This document shows, one piece after another, positions 1 through 10,940 of a stretch of DNA of 64,000 nucleotides. The notes under the pieces were generated by a model, which worked only from the letters and a program-made list of their open reading frames with translations, ran no database searches and was not told the DNA's origin. The translations under genes and the position numbers were made by a program. How positions within the stretch are numbered: position 1 is the stretch's first letter; each line of letters starts with the position of its first letter. Location of the stretch: positions 98,470-162,469 of the forward strand of contig WOGZ01000046.1 of assembly GCA_009733775.1 (NCBI GenBank), given 5' to 3'. Source of the stretch: Alectoria sarmentosa (lineage: Eukaryota > Ascomycota > Lecanoromycetes > Lecanorales > Parmeliaceae).

Positions 1-519
1 CTGGCGAAGCATGAGCGAAATTTCGCAGAACCAGGGAATTGTTCTGCTTCGTATCCTTGTGTTTCCTTGGGGTAAAGGAGTGTTTTGGCGAGCCGATGAT
101 GCATCACTGACCTTTAGGCGCAGGTTCGCCGACTTGCGCGTGTCTTGTGTTTGTGAAGAATGATCCGAACTTCATTTCATGGAGAGTTGAATCTAAAGCC
201 ATTCACGGCTATCGGCACTGCTTTGTTCTCTTCTGAAATTCTGATGTCCAAGTGAAGACCATCGACAAGATAACAGATCTGCGAGATAAAACCTAATTTG
301 GTCGAAAGTATGTGGGTTCTCCTTGGCTTGGTAATGGCCTTGTAACTATATTATGCCTCCGTTACATACCAGTACTCAGTCCAAGCAGACAATTACAACG
401 AAAGAGTAGACATCCTTACTAAAGCCTAACACCACGCCATCATCGCCAGCTTCGCTTCCAATTCCACAAAAGCCAGCGACAGTCTTCAATCCCAGATATT
501 CGCAAATTGATTCGCTGCC

Positions 520-872
520 GGAGGCGGAGAGAAGGCCATTCAAGTCTTCGAGAATGTTGTCGGCGGCGATTTACTTCGCGGCTCAGGAGCCTTTTCGGAC
601 GTCACGATTGATATCAGTGACAAGTACAAAAGCTATCCGAGGAGTATGATAGCTTACATTCATCAACTACGTATGAGAAAGTGGTCATGTGCAAACATTT
701 CTGGAACTTTGGAGTCTTTCAATTCCGAACCATTCATGGGGTACAGCTCCAATGTGAGGAGATTGAGACAACGATTCTCGGATCAGATGTATATGGCCGC
801 TCTTCTCATGATGCACGAGATGATGTGAGCTCTAGATTTCGAAAGCTCCCGTCAACCCGGAAAGAGGGGTGA
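520..872 (+). pseudogene. BTB/POZ-domain gene relic
   Basis: A short stretch near 580-640 reads as the opening of a fungal BTB/POZ domain (GSGAFSDVTIDISDKYKSYP), the dimerisation fold of many transcription regulators and CUL3 adaptors. After it the similarity jumps frame: one frame gives YEKVVMCKHFW and DVYGRSSHDARDD, recalling the 'HK.V.C..S.FF' and 'MYG' blocks of the fold. No single frame stays open, and I found no start or splice pattern that joins the pieces, so I call a decayed gene rather than a spliced one. The exact limits and whether it extends left are unknown. Confidence 0.4.
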
Positions 873-3800
873 TTTACTGGGAATTAGAAGACAGCTGCGT
901 TGCATAGCGTGATTGTTCGTCTTCTTCAATCGAGCATTGTACAACACCCTATCAAGAGTCGACCAGGACTACGGTATCTCAGCCTCGGCGATCTCGTTAG
1001 AAGAGCAACTGATTTTCGACGGAATTCTGAGGGACAATGAGAGGTAATCGTGGACCATGGCGCAAAGTTTTAATTCAAGGGAAAACAGCGAGAGGAAAAT
1101 CCTACCCACTATCAATGCTGCGTCGGGGTATTCCTCTCGAATGACGACGTGCGCGTTGTGTTTCAATCCATCAAACCTTTCGCATTGACAAAGACTTCTA
1201 TTCCTTATCACTGTCGCTGCCTTACCATTATTCTGAGGACCTGGATCTAAGTTGTATGGATAATGTCATCAGTCGCATAAATCCGTCCACTACTCTACGT
1301 ACTCGCTGAGACAGGAGAAAGCGGAGACCGAATGCTGGCTTACAACCAAAGAGCACCCTTAGGGATACGACACACCGATCCATCCCCACCACTTACATTG
1401 TGCGCCACCTCAACGTTCAAGCATTTTACGTGAGGCACCGCCACACCGGAAATGTAAAGCTTGTATATCCAACCTGACATGCAGAACCTTTGCGTCCATC
1501 CGAATGCCCTGCTGGTAAAAATCTATGGTAGAGGAGTCGAATTGATCTACCATCTTCTGCACTCATTCCTTGGCACTAGTCTCGATTCTCCCCTTTAAGT
1601 ACAGCCGCAACGTGACCCTATCAAGAGCCGGGAAACCCTCAGCCCCTCCTCTATCAGATCTACGAGCAAGCCGATCGCCTTATTCGATGACGCTGTAAAC
1701 CTGGGAAAACGGCCAGATCCAAAAATCCGAAGCCATCACGGCAGTTCACATCCAGCTGCTGCGAGTATATCGTCAGCAATCCTCTCATCGCTGCAATTCT
1801 GAGTCCTGTCCGGAAATAACGGATGCAGTAGCGGTTTTGAAGGCACAGGGGTTGAGTGCGATGAAATGGCTAAGACTTGGAATGCCACCGTGACCAGGGT
1901 AGCAGTAGTCGCTGCTGCTGAGATGGAGGCTCTCCAGTGTGGCGCTCACACGGTGGAGTGCAGACACTACCATGGTCACTGTTTAGCTGGGAGATGGTCG
2001 TCCGAAAAGACGGAATTGGAGAGGTCGTTCCAAAGAGTAGATTGTACAAGTCGTGGTCTTCGACTCTGCTGATGGAATCTGGACCGATCTCCAAGTTGCG
2101 GATAATTGAACGGAGATCAGGATTAGCGGTCAATGTGGCAGAGAGGCGTGCGACATTGCAGCATAGGCCCTGATGTCTATTTTCAAAAGGTTCTTGACCG
2201 GTTGTGCCGGGGTGGTCGTTGGGATGGAGGACGATGTGCTCGTACATGTGTGTATGTGTGTTGCCAATTATACTGCAGGACAGGCAACCAAGGCCCAGAG
2301 CAGTCCATTCCCTAATTAGCTATAATTGCAAGTATCATTATCGAGTGTGGATTCCCTAGGTCGCATTTGCAATAGACAACACGTCCTGATCAGAGACGCT
2401 GTCTTCGGCCATCTATCCCTCGCGGAAAAGTCTCGAAAAATGCTTGAAACCTAGGAACACTCTTGATATAGAGATAAAGAGGGAAGAAGACTATCGACGT
2501 TACATCAATACATACCTTTAAGTCTCCCGGTCACGTTATAGTATAGTAATATCCTCCTCTTGATGGCCGTCATCGATGGATTTCAGTCTATCTCTATCCT
2601 CGAGTTATAGTCGTGATCAAGTATCCTCTCAATAGACGACTTTTTGAGAAACTCTCGTTTACGTAGCCTTTTACGTATCACGGTTCGACCCCTCGTGGAA
2701 TAACGCGTGCTTTTTTGACAACGCGCTGACAGTGTGTTTTTGAGGGACTCGAACCCGCGCTGTAGTTGTATCGAGTGCAGGTCTAAGCAGCACCGAGGGT
2801 AGTGCTTCTCATAACACTGCCATCAAGGCGATGTGCTCGTACAGAAGCGGTACGATCAAGCCATGAGTCGGAAAGGTGAGAAGGACGAGGCGTAGACCGT
2901 GAGCGGGCCTGTGGATGTGAGAGCCAACGGCGACGATGAGCTCGTGCAAAAGATCTGTGAATCTCGTCATATTTTATGGTGAGTGATGGTCCTGAGAGGA
3001 TGGCAGAGGGTATTTGGAGTTTGACGGGTGAGAGGGTGATAGCGAACGGGTCCACTGTCGAAGACCAGTCAGTGTGTTCAAAATCCAGGGTCACCTATGC
3101 TTTGATCGTAAATGTTGTTTGGAAATTTTTATTGAATATGATCAACACCAAAGGTTCTAGCCCATGCTAGAAATGGTCTTTGAAGGTCTTGATGTTCATT
3201 GGGGAGTATTCACGCAAACAGGCTGACTCGTCTCGGGCGCCATCTGTAGGTTGTGAAGGCTATATCGATTAGCCACTGGTGAATTATGGAAGACGATTGA
3301 GCAAAAATATGCAAACGAGGGGGGGGGGGCTACCCCAGCAAAGATGCCGACTACCCCTGATTTGACACGAACAGTCAATTCATTCTGGTCGATATCCACC
3401 AAAGTACGCAACAAGAGAAAAGATGGCAGCTTCAAGGTTGTCACATTTCCCCACAAGACTGAGATATGTGCTCATTTCTTATGCTCACATTTGTGGATCC
3501 TGTGCCAATTCTTCCCCACGAATGCTGCGACTCAGTAGCGGCTGCGTCCTCCATAATCTTCTACCTCCAAGTCTGGTCCTTACTTTAGTACCTTGGGAGA
3601 ACAAAATCCAGTGCCAAAAATATGTTGATGCGAAGTTCATGTCCAGAACCATAACTTCAGTTAGAGCTTGAGAAGAGTGAGGGAAAATGTGTTGAACGAA
3701 AACACCACATTCGAATTTGCGATGTAGAACTTCAATTGCATAGAGATGGGACGAAAGGAAACATAGAGTTCCAGAGAGGCGGTGCTCAAAAGTGGTTGTG

Positions 3801-4028
3801 TTGAAAACGTCGATTTGTTCGATATCAATCTTGGCCTTGAATCCCGTTATCGCTTTACAATCCTGAAATGTAAGGGCATTGGTCTGAAACCTTCGGATTG
3901 GAGGCCTCTCTACTTCTCGGCTGAAACGCCACTCTTCATTTCACGTTGTTCTTCTAACACTTCCTGGTCTTCGCCGTTGATCGCAGCTAGCAAGACTTCG
4001 GATGGTACAAGCACGAATTTGGTTCAAC
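873..4028. other. Intergenic or relic sequence, no gene supported
   Basis: About 3.2 kb with only short, low-quality ORFs on both strands. Small frames at 967-1045 (+) and 2783-3094 (-) look protein-like in composition but match no family I know. A run of ten G lies near 3321. Two B-box-like words (GGTTCGACCCC near 2691 forward, GGTTCGAGTCC near 2750 reverse) are not part of a convincing tRNA. Confidence 0.4.
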
Positions 4029-5066
4029 TCAGACCTTCTGTGACGCCATAGGGGAGTTACTCGAAGACCTCCGCAAGAACCCTGTTCCGACTGGCGTGCC
4101 GTCCACTTCCAACACAAAGGTCACTGCTTCAAACCTATGTTGTGCGAACATGTACTTAGGAATGTATCCTAGGGCGCGTGCGGCTTCCTGATAAATGAAA
4201 AACGGTGGCGATTCCCGTGGCGCACCATAATGTTCGTATACAAGTTCCGTCTTGGTGATCAAATCTTGGACCTCGAAGTCGTGCACCGGGTGCGCTGTTT
4301 CGAATGATGCTATATGTACCAAGGCAACGAAAATCGTCATGAAGACCTCCGGGACGGACAATTTTGTCCCTTGAAGTTCGAGGAATACGAGGAGTTTTCC
4401 GGCATTGGTGGGCGCTGCGAGGTCGATCTCATTGCTATCAAAAGAGGAAGAGTTGGCTAGATTGAGGGAACTGCACGGCGTTTCTGCTCGTCGACCGGTC
4501 CCCATGAGATTTTGAATTTCTTCGCTTCCTGCAATGCCTGGCATAGGATGTGGGAAGATCTCTATGACGCCTACCAAGACTGGTGTGCCGCCTCCAGACC
4601 AGTACAGATCCATGATAGTACATGCGAACAAATTGTTCTCGGTCAGGTATTGGGCCACCTTAAACAGGCCCCAGATGGCATATCGATATTGGAAGGAAGC
4701 TGAGGTACGCCTGATCCGGATTTTAACATCCGTGTAATCGTGAAAAGAAAAGGTTTCCCCAGCGTACGCATGTGCGCCTTCGCTATAAGACATCTTTATC
4801 ATTGCCTTCAATATGTTCATGTATGTTGACTTTCCAGAGACTTTGACTTCTGGATACACTTTCGTTATGGTCTTAAAGTGTTGGTCGATGGAATTTCCTA
4901 GCAAACTTGCATTGATTGTGGGAACGGGGCCAGTCCCGATCGCACTCGAGTTTTTGTGGGAGAAATCGAGAGGCATTGTCTCGTTTCGCAGATAACCTGG
5001 CAGAGTGATAAAAGCTGAAGTGACCACGTTGAGGTAAAGAAAGCATGACAGGAGGAAAGACAGCAT
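4029..5066 (-). CDS. Putative secreted protein, 345 aa, unknown family
   Basis: A single uninterrupted frame from ATG at 5066 to the stop at 4029. The N-terminus is a clear signal peptide (MLSFLLSCFLYLNVVTSAF), followed by a Ser/Thr/Asn-rich segment with several NxS/T sequons, so secretion and glycosylation are likely. A second hydrophobic patch (VFMTIFVALVHIASF, about residue 240) could be a buried helix rather than a membrane anchor. I do not recognise a catalytic motif or named family; fungal 'hypothetical secreted protein' is as far as the sequence goes. It is flanked by decayed sequence on both sides, which fits an accessory gene rather than a housekeeping one. Confidence 0.6.
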   Translation of the reverse strand: MLSFLLSCFLYLNVVTSAFITLPGYLRNETMPLDFSHKNSSAIGTGPVPTINASLLGNSIDQHFKTITKVYPEVKVSGKSTYMNILKAMIKMSYSEGAHAYAGETFSFHDYTDVKIRIRRTSASFQYRYAIWGLFKVAQYLTENNLFACTIMDLYWSGGGTPVLVGVIEIFPHPMPGIAGSEEIQNLMGTGRRAETPCSSLNLANSSSFDSNEIDLAAPTNAGKLLVFLELQGTKLSVPEVFMTIFVALVHIASFETAHPVHDFEVQDLITKTELVYEHYGAPRESPPFFIYQEAARALGYIPKYMFAQHRFEAVTFVLEVDGTPVGTGFLRRSSSNSPMASQKV

Positions 5067-5669
5067 AGTGCCCGAATAGAGCCTATGAAAGCGAACGATT
5101 GAGATGTAATGATTGAAGTTAGCTAGACGTAAGGGAAAGAGTGGTGGAGCGAAGATGGAAAGCCATCCAAGCTTGCGGCATGCTTTCCTCTACTGTTGCT
5201 GCGGAGTAAATGCGACATGCGATAGTCCGAATTAGGAGAAAAGCCAACAAGAGGCGGTTCCCGCAACAAACCAACAAGCGCAAGTAATTGACACATCAAT
5301 TCCAAAGGAGTCAGCTCAAACCAAGTACCCGTGCAATAGATCGAAAGCATCTTGCACGCTCTCAGTCAGAGAGACACATTAACAACAAGGGCGTGATTCA
5401 AAACCCGAGATTGCTGGAGACAGAATTCTGCTGTTCCCGGCGCCTGCACGAAGAAGGGGCAAACAGGCACGGCAGAATGGCATGATAGAGAAATGTTTCA
5501 TTGCGGTTTACTGCGTGGTAACATGAATAGATTGAGCGCAAACCGAATTTGTCTGCCAAAGGGATTTCCCAACCCAAGGTCGCAAACCCTGCACTTAAGA
5601 CGCAACAAGCGCTACTGACGCGAACATGATGGCACTCTGACCTATCCAAACACTGGATTCAACAGACAG
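5067..5669. other. Intergenic, nothing recognised
   Basis: Contains overlapping short frames on both strands (for example 5398-5649 minus) without family similarity. It includes the 5' flank of the minus-strand secreted-protein gene. I see no repeat, tRNA or clear promoter element. Confidence 0.35.
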
Positions 5670-6243
5670 ATGCACAAAATACTACGGCCAGTAGAGACCT
5701 TGGCAAGACTTAGTACGTCCAATCCATTGCTTCAAGCAAGCAAATGCACACTTACCACCGGACTCAACATTTGCAATTCCTTTTTACAAAGAGGGCTGCC
5801 ATTGCGGCTAGCTCAGTACACCATTGACGTATCACCAGATGATGCCCGCACCTCTCTCTGCCACTGCAAGGGCTACGAGGCATGTAGCCACTTGCACGAA
5901 ATATCTGGGGTGCTCCATTGCTATCATCTCGCCAGATGTTCTTCGGAACAGTGTCCGGATTGACAATAAAAGTCCCAGTCTCCTCCTTCTCCTATACACC
6001 CGAGTCCAAAAAGCCTACCATACACGAAGCAGCCAACGGGAGTGGCACAATTCTCCACCGAGACATCTCTCCCACATGCGGAAGCGGTACCATGGAAGTC
6101 GGCGCAGCGGCGATGAAGGACTTTCAATATATCATGACAGGCACACTGGATCACCTGAGCGATTTCCCGTCGAAAGGGGAAGTCTGGTGCAAGACGCCAG
6201 GTGGATGCCAGAAGTGCCGAGAATATTTCACAAGCAGGACATA
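5670..6243 (+). pseudogene. GFA / Mss4-like family gene, frame-broken
   Basis: The pieces together spell a GFA-domain protein (glutathione-dependent formaldehyde-activating enzyme-like, zinc-binding Mss4 fold) but in three different frames. The first frame gives DVSPDDARTSLCHCK, containing the CHC zinc ligands. A second gives TCTKYLGCSIAIISPDV. The third, about 5935-6243, gives SGTILHRDISPTCGSG, MTGTLDHLSDFPSKGEVW and a terminal C..C pair. Shifts fall near 5875 and 5930 and have no GT-AG borders that would remove them, so the copy appears inactivated. Sequencing error at two sites is the alternative. These genes are abundant and often redundant in filamentous ascomycetes. Confidence 0.55.
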
Positions 6244-6424
6244 AAAGAGTCAAGAAGGGGTTGCTGCAGAGGTAGGATGAGTACGATTCATGAACAGAAT
6301 GCACATAGTTGAAGCGCAACGAACCTCCCAAAGGCTTTTGCTCAATGTTTTCGAATCCTTCTTGGTAACACGATAGATAACGAACTGAAAACGGTCCGAG
6401 TCACGCACCCCCGGATGTCTGATT

Positions 6425-7294
6425 TCAACGCAACACAATCGCAAAATTATTCCTTGACTTTCCGGATCTGATCTCCTCCTTCTTGAATACCTTTGATCTC
6501 TCAGCTTTTCCTGCCTCATACTTCCAGAGATAGTAGACCAGCTTCGAACTCAACTTTCGCTTTACTCTTTGGTACCCTAAGCTTTCCATGATCGCATCCA
6601 GCCTCTCTTCATTTAGGTATCTAGAGTTCGCCACACAGGCCGTAGGTAGCACCAGGAAGAGCCCCGGGAAAAGCCCCACTTTGTGACCCGAACAGGATTT
6701 GAGAAAGCTCGCAACCCGCCTCAGCATTTCTCCTCTTTGGACTGGGTCGCCAACAAAGTTGACTACCAAGCTTAAGCTCACAATATCAAAGCCTTTCTGA
6801 ACTACGTCTCCAGCTGCATAAAGGGGCCTCGCTAAGAAGTCCTGCTGTTTGATATCAGGATGCTGAGAATGTAGATCGATCCTCTCCATCTCAAAGAGCT
6901 TACTCCGCGAGCAAGCATTATCCGGTCTCAGAGCGCCAACCTCAAGCATCCTTAGCTGCCCACCGCTTTTCACTGATATCTTGTCCTCGCCTTCTCCTTT
7001 AGTCAGCCAGTCCATCAGAACCCTGCTCGTATCACCGCCCCTCGGCGCCGACTGCCCTTGTATACTGGCCTCCTGATACTTAGGCAGGCCGCCGAACCCT
7101 TCGATCTTCGCTTGAATAGCCTGAGCTTCGCCAGTGTCGCCCTTGGAAGAAGCGGCAGAGAACTGTTTGCGCAAGATATGATGAGAGCGAATAAGAGAGC
7201 GAGTCATACGAGAGGAGAGTGAGGGCGCCGGCTTGATCTTGTGGGGACGAGAAGAGGAAAGGAGTTGTGGACGACGCTGCTTTTTGGCTACCAT
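6425..7294 (-). CDS. BMT2: 25S rRNA adenine-N(1) methyltransferase, BMT2-like
   Basis: Single exon, 289 aa. The family is a SAM-dependent Rossmann methyltransferase that modifies one adenine (A2142 in yeast) of 25S rRNA in the nucleolus. Visible hallmarks: a Lys/Arg-rich N-terminus suited to nucleolar targeting; the GGLPKYQEASIQGQ block; the GGDTSRVLMDWL block; a SAM-site glycine region LRMLEVGALRPDN; an acidic HPDIKQQDF segment; the FDIVSLSLVVNFVGDP...RGEMLRR core; and a C-terminal NNFAIVL typical of BMT2 proteins. Length is ordinary for the filamentous-fungal family. It is divergent from RPL25 with 228 bp between the two ATGs, so the two ribosome-related genes may share a promoter. Confidence 0.85.
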   Translation of the reverse strand: MVAKKQRRPQLLSSSRPHKIKPAPSLSSRMTRSLIRSHHILRKQFSAASSKGDTGEAQAIQAKIEGFGGLPKYQEASIQGQSAPRGGDTSRVLMDWLTKGEGEDKISVKSGGQLRMLEVGALRPDNACSRSKLFEMERIDLHSQHPDIKQQDFLARPLYAAGDVVQKGFDIVSLSLVVNFVGDPVQRGEMLRRVASFLKSCSGHKVGLFPGLFLVLPTACVANSRYLNEERLDAIMESLGYQRVKRKLSSKLVYYLWKYEAGKAERSKVFKKEEIRSGKSRNNFAIVLR

Positions 7295-7522
7295 GGCCTT
7301 GGATTTTCAGGATATCGTAGCCAGCTAAGCCGACTTTTACTGGTTGTTCATGCCATACTGGAAGATCAACGACCAGGGGTTTACAAACTTGGCGCTCTGA
7401 GGTCGGTGAAACCTCGGGTTTAGCGCTTCGCTAGCGCAGCCCACAAACAAGGCTTGGCTTCGAAATTCGTGACCTCCGTGCTTTTGTTTGACCATTGACG
7501 CCCACATACCACAACAGCAGCA
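7295..7522. promoter_or_regulatory. Shared divergent promoter of BMT2 and RPL25
   Basis: A 228-bp gap between two divergently read start codons, so both promoters must lie here or in the opposing 5' UTRs. I do not see a diagnostic fungal ribosomal-protein promoter motif with confidence. The assignment rests on geometry only. Confidence 0.4.
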
Positions 7523-8275
7523 ATGGCGCCAAAAGCAGCCAGTAAGAAAGGTTAGTAGGCCTGACTCCCCCATGATGCTCGAGACACCCTAAATGTTGCC
7601 GGTGTCGCTCAGAGAGGAGGACAAGACCGCCAGCAGCACCGTGCTCCTGAAAGATTTCCAATCTAGACGCAATACGGGATGTGATATTGGATGTGCTGAC
7701 TTGAATGTCTTCAGCGCCCATCGGTGGCAAACACAATGCCAAAGCCAGCCTGGCCGCCAAGTCTGCCCTCAAAGGCGTACGTTTGCTCCATCCTCCATCC
7801 TCTAGTCTCGTCTAACCCTCATGTCTCAAGGTTCACTCAAAGAAAACCCGCAAAGTCCGCCTCACAACCTCCTTCCACCGACCCAAGACGCTCCAGCTCT
7901 CCCGGACGCCCAAATACCCTCGCAAATCAGTCCCGCATGAGCCTCGCTTGGACCACCACAAGGTGATCGTCAATCCCTTAAATACCGAGAGCGCGATGAA
8001 GAAAATTGAAGAGAATAACACGCTGGTGTTCATCTGCGATGTGAAGGCGAATAAGAGGCAGATAAAGGAAGCGCTGAAGAAGTTGTATGATGTGGATTGC
8101 GTGAAAATCAATACGCTGGTCAGGTAGGTCTTACCCGGGAAAATGAGCGTAGGGCGATTGTGCACATTCGCTAATCATGTTTGATAGGCCCGATGGATCG
8201 AAAAAGGCATATGCGAGGTTAACGCCGGATGTGGATGCGCTGGATATTGCGGCGACGAAGCTGAACATTGTCTAG
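7523..8275 (+). CDS. RPL25: 60S ribosomal protein uL23 (L25 / L23a)
   Basis: Four exons: 7523-7550, 7715-7776, 7831-8123 and 8188-8275, giving 156 aa. The product is a core large-subunit protein at the polypeptide exit tunnel that binds 25S rRNA domain III and forms the docking site for SRP and other exit-site factors. Evidence includes the basic N-terminal extension, [51 protein letters not shown] and the conserved end [21 protein letters not shown]. Phases fit at each junction, and CTAAT branch-like signals precede the last acceptor. The first intron (164 bp) is the longest, and the first exon encodes only nine residues, a common arrangement in fungal ribosomal protein genes. Confidence 0.93.
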
Positions 8276-8644
8276 ACCTGGGAAGGAGGGTGGCAAGGGC
8301 GGTGGAGTTAGCTAAGCTCGTGCAGACTTGAGTAGTTAGCAGCTTCTCACAATCTGCCCGGTCTCAACGTCCAAAGATCCAGCGTGGTTGATACCAGTGA
8401 ATTCTGACGCTTCAGGAAGAAGAGCAGAGATTGCTATGCCATTATGCTGTGCTTGGCAACGCCTATCGGATGCCGGGTGCTGCCGCGTATATCGTACAAA
8501 TGCCATCTATCCGATGTCTACACCCGCTTGTACTTTTGCAAATCCTGGCCCGATCACTGGTCCTCAAATCATACTAATACAGAGGACGTCGGCAACTAGT
8601 CTCCGCCGTCCGCCAACCCCTTCCCAAATCTCTTCCCATGATCC

Positions 8645-9063
8645 TCACATCCCTCCCTGCCCTCTCAATACGCTTAAATGCTTCAGCACCGCCTCGTTGG
8701 CATCTAAGAACCTCTCGACGCAATTCTGTATACACGGCTCCTCCTTCCTGTCTAGGCTGCTCGAGGAGATGCTCCCCGTGACGCATTTCTTCCAGCAGAT
8801 GTCGGTGAGCTCATGTACGGCTAGGGTACAGCAGATGTAGCGTCAGTCAGTGTAGACATGGGCGACTTCGGAAAGCAGTTTGGAGCGGGAGGCTATGGGA
8901 GGGGGGGGGGTTGGATAGCAGAGGAAATAAGCATGTGAGATGGATGAGGCGTACACTCTTGAATCTTGGCTTTCTGCATCTCATTGTTGATAGACTGCTG
9001 GAGGTCTCGTTTGTCACTGTCTGAAAGTCTGTCAATGTCGACTTGCGCTTGTCGTTGATCCAT
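8645..9063 (-). CDS. TIM8: Mitochondrial intermembrane-space chaperone Tim8
   Basis: Two exons, 8955-9063 and 8645-8820, 94 aa. Small Tim proteins form a hexamer with Tim13 that escorts hydrophobic precursors such as Tim23 across the intermembrane space. The twin CX3C motif is present (CWKKC and CIQNC), embedded in HELTDICWKKCVTG and the typical NCVERFLDANEAVLKHL end. The N-terminus MDQRQAQVDIDRLSDSDK is Tim8-like rather than Tim13-like. The junction restores Ser-Val-His before HELTDIC. The donor GTACGC and acceptor CTAG were chosen because only this pair keeps frame. It is convergent with RPL25, with 369 bp between stops. Confidence 0.88.
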
Positions 9064-9402
9064 GGTCGATGTATTTGAAAATAGATATGGCTGGGAGGGG
9101 GAAGGGGGATGGGTTTTGCTCGTTCACGGTCTTGTCGTGATGGCAATAATTGGGGAGAAAACAATTTATATTCAGCGCTTGGCGCCAAGAGCGGAACTTT
9201 TTGATGACTTACTAGGTAGGCAACACTCCGGCGTTCGTACAGGTGTCGAGTTTGATATTCCCTAGAACTGCCATTGGCTCATTTCATTGCTATCCAACGT
9301 TAACATGAATGCGTGCCATGTTGCAGGCTTTATTAAGAAATTTACTATTATAATACGGCTCTGATCAATGATTGCGGCATTGCTTCCACCAACGCCGGTC
9401 TG

Positions 9403-9992
9403 CTACCCATTCATACCTGTCATTGCATACTCCCAGTCTTTAACAAACATGACAGCACCACAGCATTTTTGATCAGCACCGCACGAGAACGACTGTTTGA
9501 CTGGAAAAAGCGTAAGCCTTCCAAGACTAGAACCCTCCCTATGCACCGATACCAACACGGAGACCCGCAACCTTGCTCCAGAAGCTATCTCGCCGATAGC
9601 ACACGTTCCATATCTGCCTATGAAAAGTGCAAGCTGCAGACACCAACATGTATGCATTTGCCATTGCGAGTGGCGTGCCGCCCCGGAGATCTCCCATCCT
9701 CGGTCGGCACATGATCCAGTATGCCCCAAAGTGTCGCAGGGCTGAGCTCCGAGACGTACTCTTCCTTTTCTTTCTTGGTGATCCTACCCCTGTAGGCCTC
9801 ACTAGCTTGGGCCTCCTGCTGCTCGAGGAAGGCTTGTATCGTTTTCGCAGCCTGTTGAAGCATATGTCGGCCTCGGACGTTCAAAACCGGATCGTTATCG
9901 GTGAAAAAGTCAAGGATGAACTGTGGAACAAGATGCAGGATTTCGTTATCGGTCTTGTCTTTAAAGATCGGAAGTTCTTGTGCACTAAACAC
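9403..9992 (-). pseudogene. Degraded ORF of unknown family
   Basis: A frame of 124 codons (9618-9992) reads as a plausible helical protein (MFSAQELPIFKDKTDNEI; LQQAAKTIQAFLEQQEAQAS; KKEKEEYVSELSPATLWGI) and then loses coherence; an overlapping frame (9403-9729) continues left. Just upstream in the same orientation, another frame carries PEPNARFVDFLGINDW, which lies inside the 235-bp duplicated segment. I cannot join them into one coding sequence with good splice sites. It may be the remains of one gene whose other half-copy lies near 58 kb. Function unknown. Confidence 0.35.
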
Positions 9993-10022
9993 TCAATGCT
10001 TCGTAGTACTTGCCGGTCCACC

Positions 10023-10257
10023 CAGTCATTTATACCAAGAAAATCAACAAACCTTGCGTTTGGTTCAGGCACGTGCCCTTCGACGCTCTTCGTTTGTTAT
10101 GGTCTATAAACTTTTGCAGTCGGCAATCCTTTCTCGAGCCTATCATTAAAACAGGAAGTCGAGGACGATAAAGAGAGTAAGGCAAAGTCGTAGAACCGAA
10201 GGCGGTTCATACCTCTCAACATTTGTATCAAGTCTTATAATCCCTTTCGTCTTCACT
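10023..10257 (+). repeat. 235-bp dispersed direct duplicate, copy 1
   Basis: Starts at CAGTCATTTATACC and ends at CGTCTTCACT. It matches 58211-58445 in the same orientation, base for base without a single gap; I count about 20 mismatches. Read on the minus strand, both copies keep an open stretch (HVPEPNAxFVDFLGIND and RLRFYDFALLSLSSSTSC), but copy 1 has an in-frame stop where copy 2 has Trp. Most transitions make copy 1 the more A/T-rich one. No obvious terminal inverted repeat or target-site duplication is visible. Confidence 0.85.
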
Positions 10258-10420
10258 CAAAAAAGATGGGCAGGTGTTGTTGGAGGCAATTGTAACATGT
10301 GGTGGTCATACCATAGCTCGCAAAGGCAAATAGTATAAACTCAATATGACCTAATACAGAATGGCGCTAGCGCTCTATACATACTCGGTCGCCTGCCCCA
10401 ACCTTTTGCTCTCTTCACCT

Positions 10421-10550
10421 CATCATCGTGACCACCTCGGGCGGTCGCACGTTTCTTGAAAACCCCTCCTCCTCCCTTCCCACTCTCGTCATCTTACCAT
10501 CGTGGCCGCATGGGGCGGTCACACGTTTCTTGAAAACCCCTCCTCCTCCC
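10421..10550 (+). repeat. Tandem direct repeat, two 56-bp units 74 bp apart
   Basis: Units 10421-10476 and 10495-10550 share the words GGGCGGTC, then CACGTTTCTTGAAAACCCCT and CCTCCTCCC, with differences only near the left edge. They lie about 0.6-0.75 kb upstream of the helicase ATG, so they may be part of its promoter region or a local duplication without function. Confidence 0.8.
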
Positions 10551-10880
10551 CTTCTTCTGCTACTGTTGCTGCAAAATCAGTGAGGTCTCCAAGGTACGTA
10601 ATTGGACAAGCGGAAAATAATTCCGCTAATCTTAATACTGTTTATCAAACCAGCCATCTCAATTTTGTCACGGTCTCACTCACCTTCCAGCACCTTCCAG
10701 AATCATCCTCGACATTCATCTTCTAACACCTCCCCTTACATCACCTTCATCACCTTCATCACCATTGTTGAACTCACCAGCTTTGAGAAGTACAGAAACA
10801 AACCAAGTGCTCTTCGGTGAGTATCCAGCACCTTCTCACACTTCACATCCTCCTCGTTTTGGACACCGTGTTTGTGGTCA

Positions 10881-10940
10881 CCCTCATCATTAGCACATTG
10901 CCATCATCATTAGCACACTGCCCTCATCACTAGACATCAT
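10881..10940 (+). repeat. Three tandem 20-bp units
   Basis: Exact 20-bp spacing: 10881-10900, 10901-10920 and 10921-10940, each a variant of CCCTCATCATTAGCACATTG. CTTCATCACC repeats lie shortly upstream at 10741. The block sits in the 5' region of the helicase gene. Confidence 0.8.

Noticed and set aside
2610..2800. tRNA genes suggested by B-box words GGTTCGACCCC (forward) and GGTTCGAGTCC (reverse)
   Set aside because: No A box at the right distance, and T and anticodon arms do not fold into a cloverleaf, although a 6-of-7 outer stem can be drawn on the forward strand.
7551..7714. Box C/D snoRNA inside the first RPL25 intron
   Set aside because: ATGATGC and CTGA words exist, but the C box is imperfect and there is no terminal stem.
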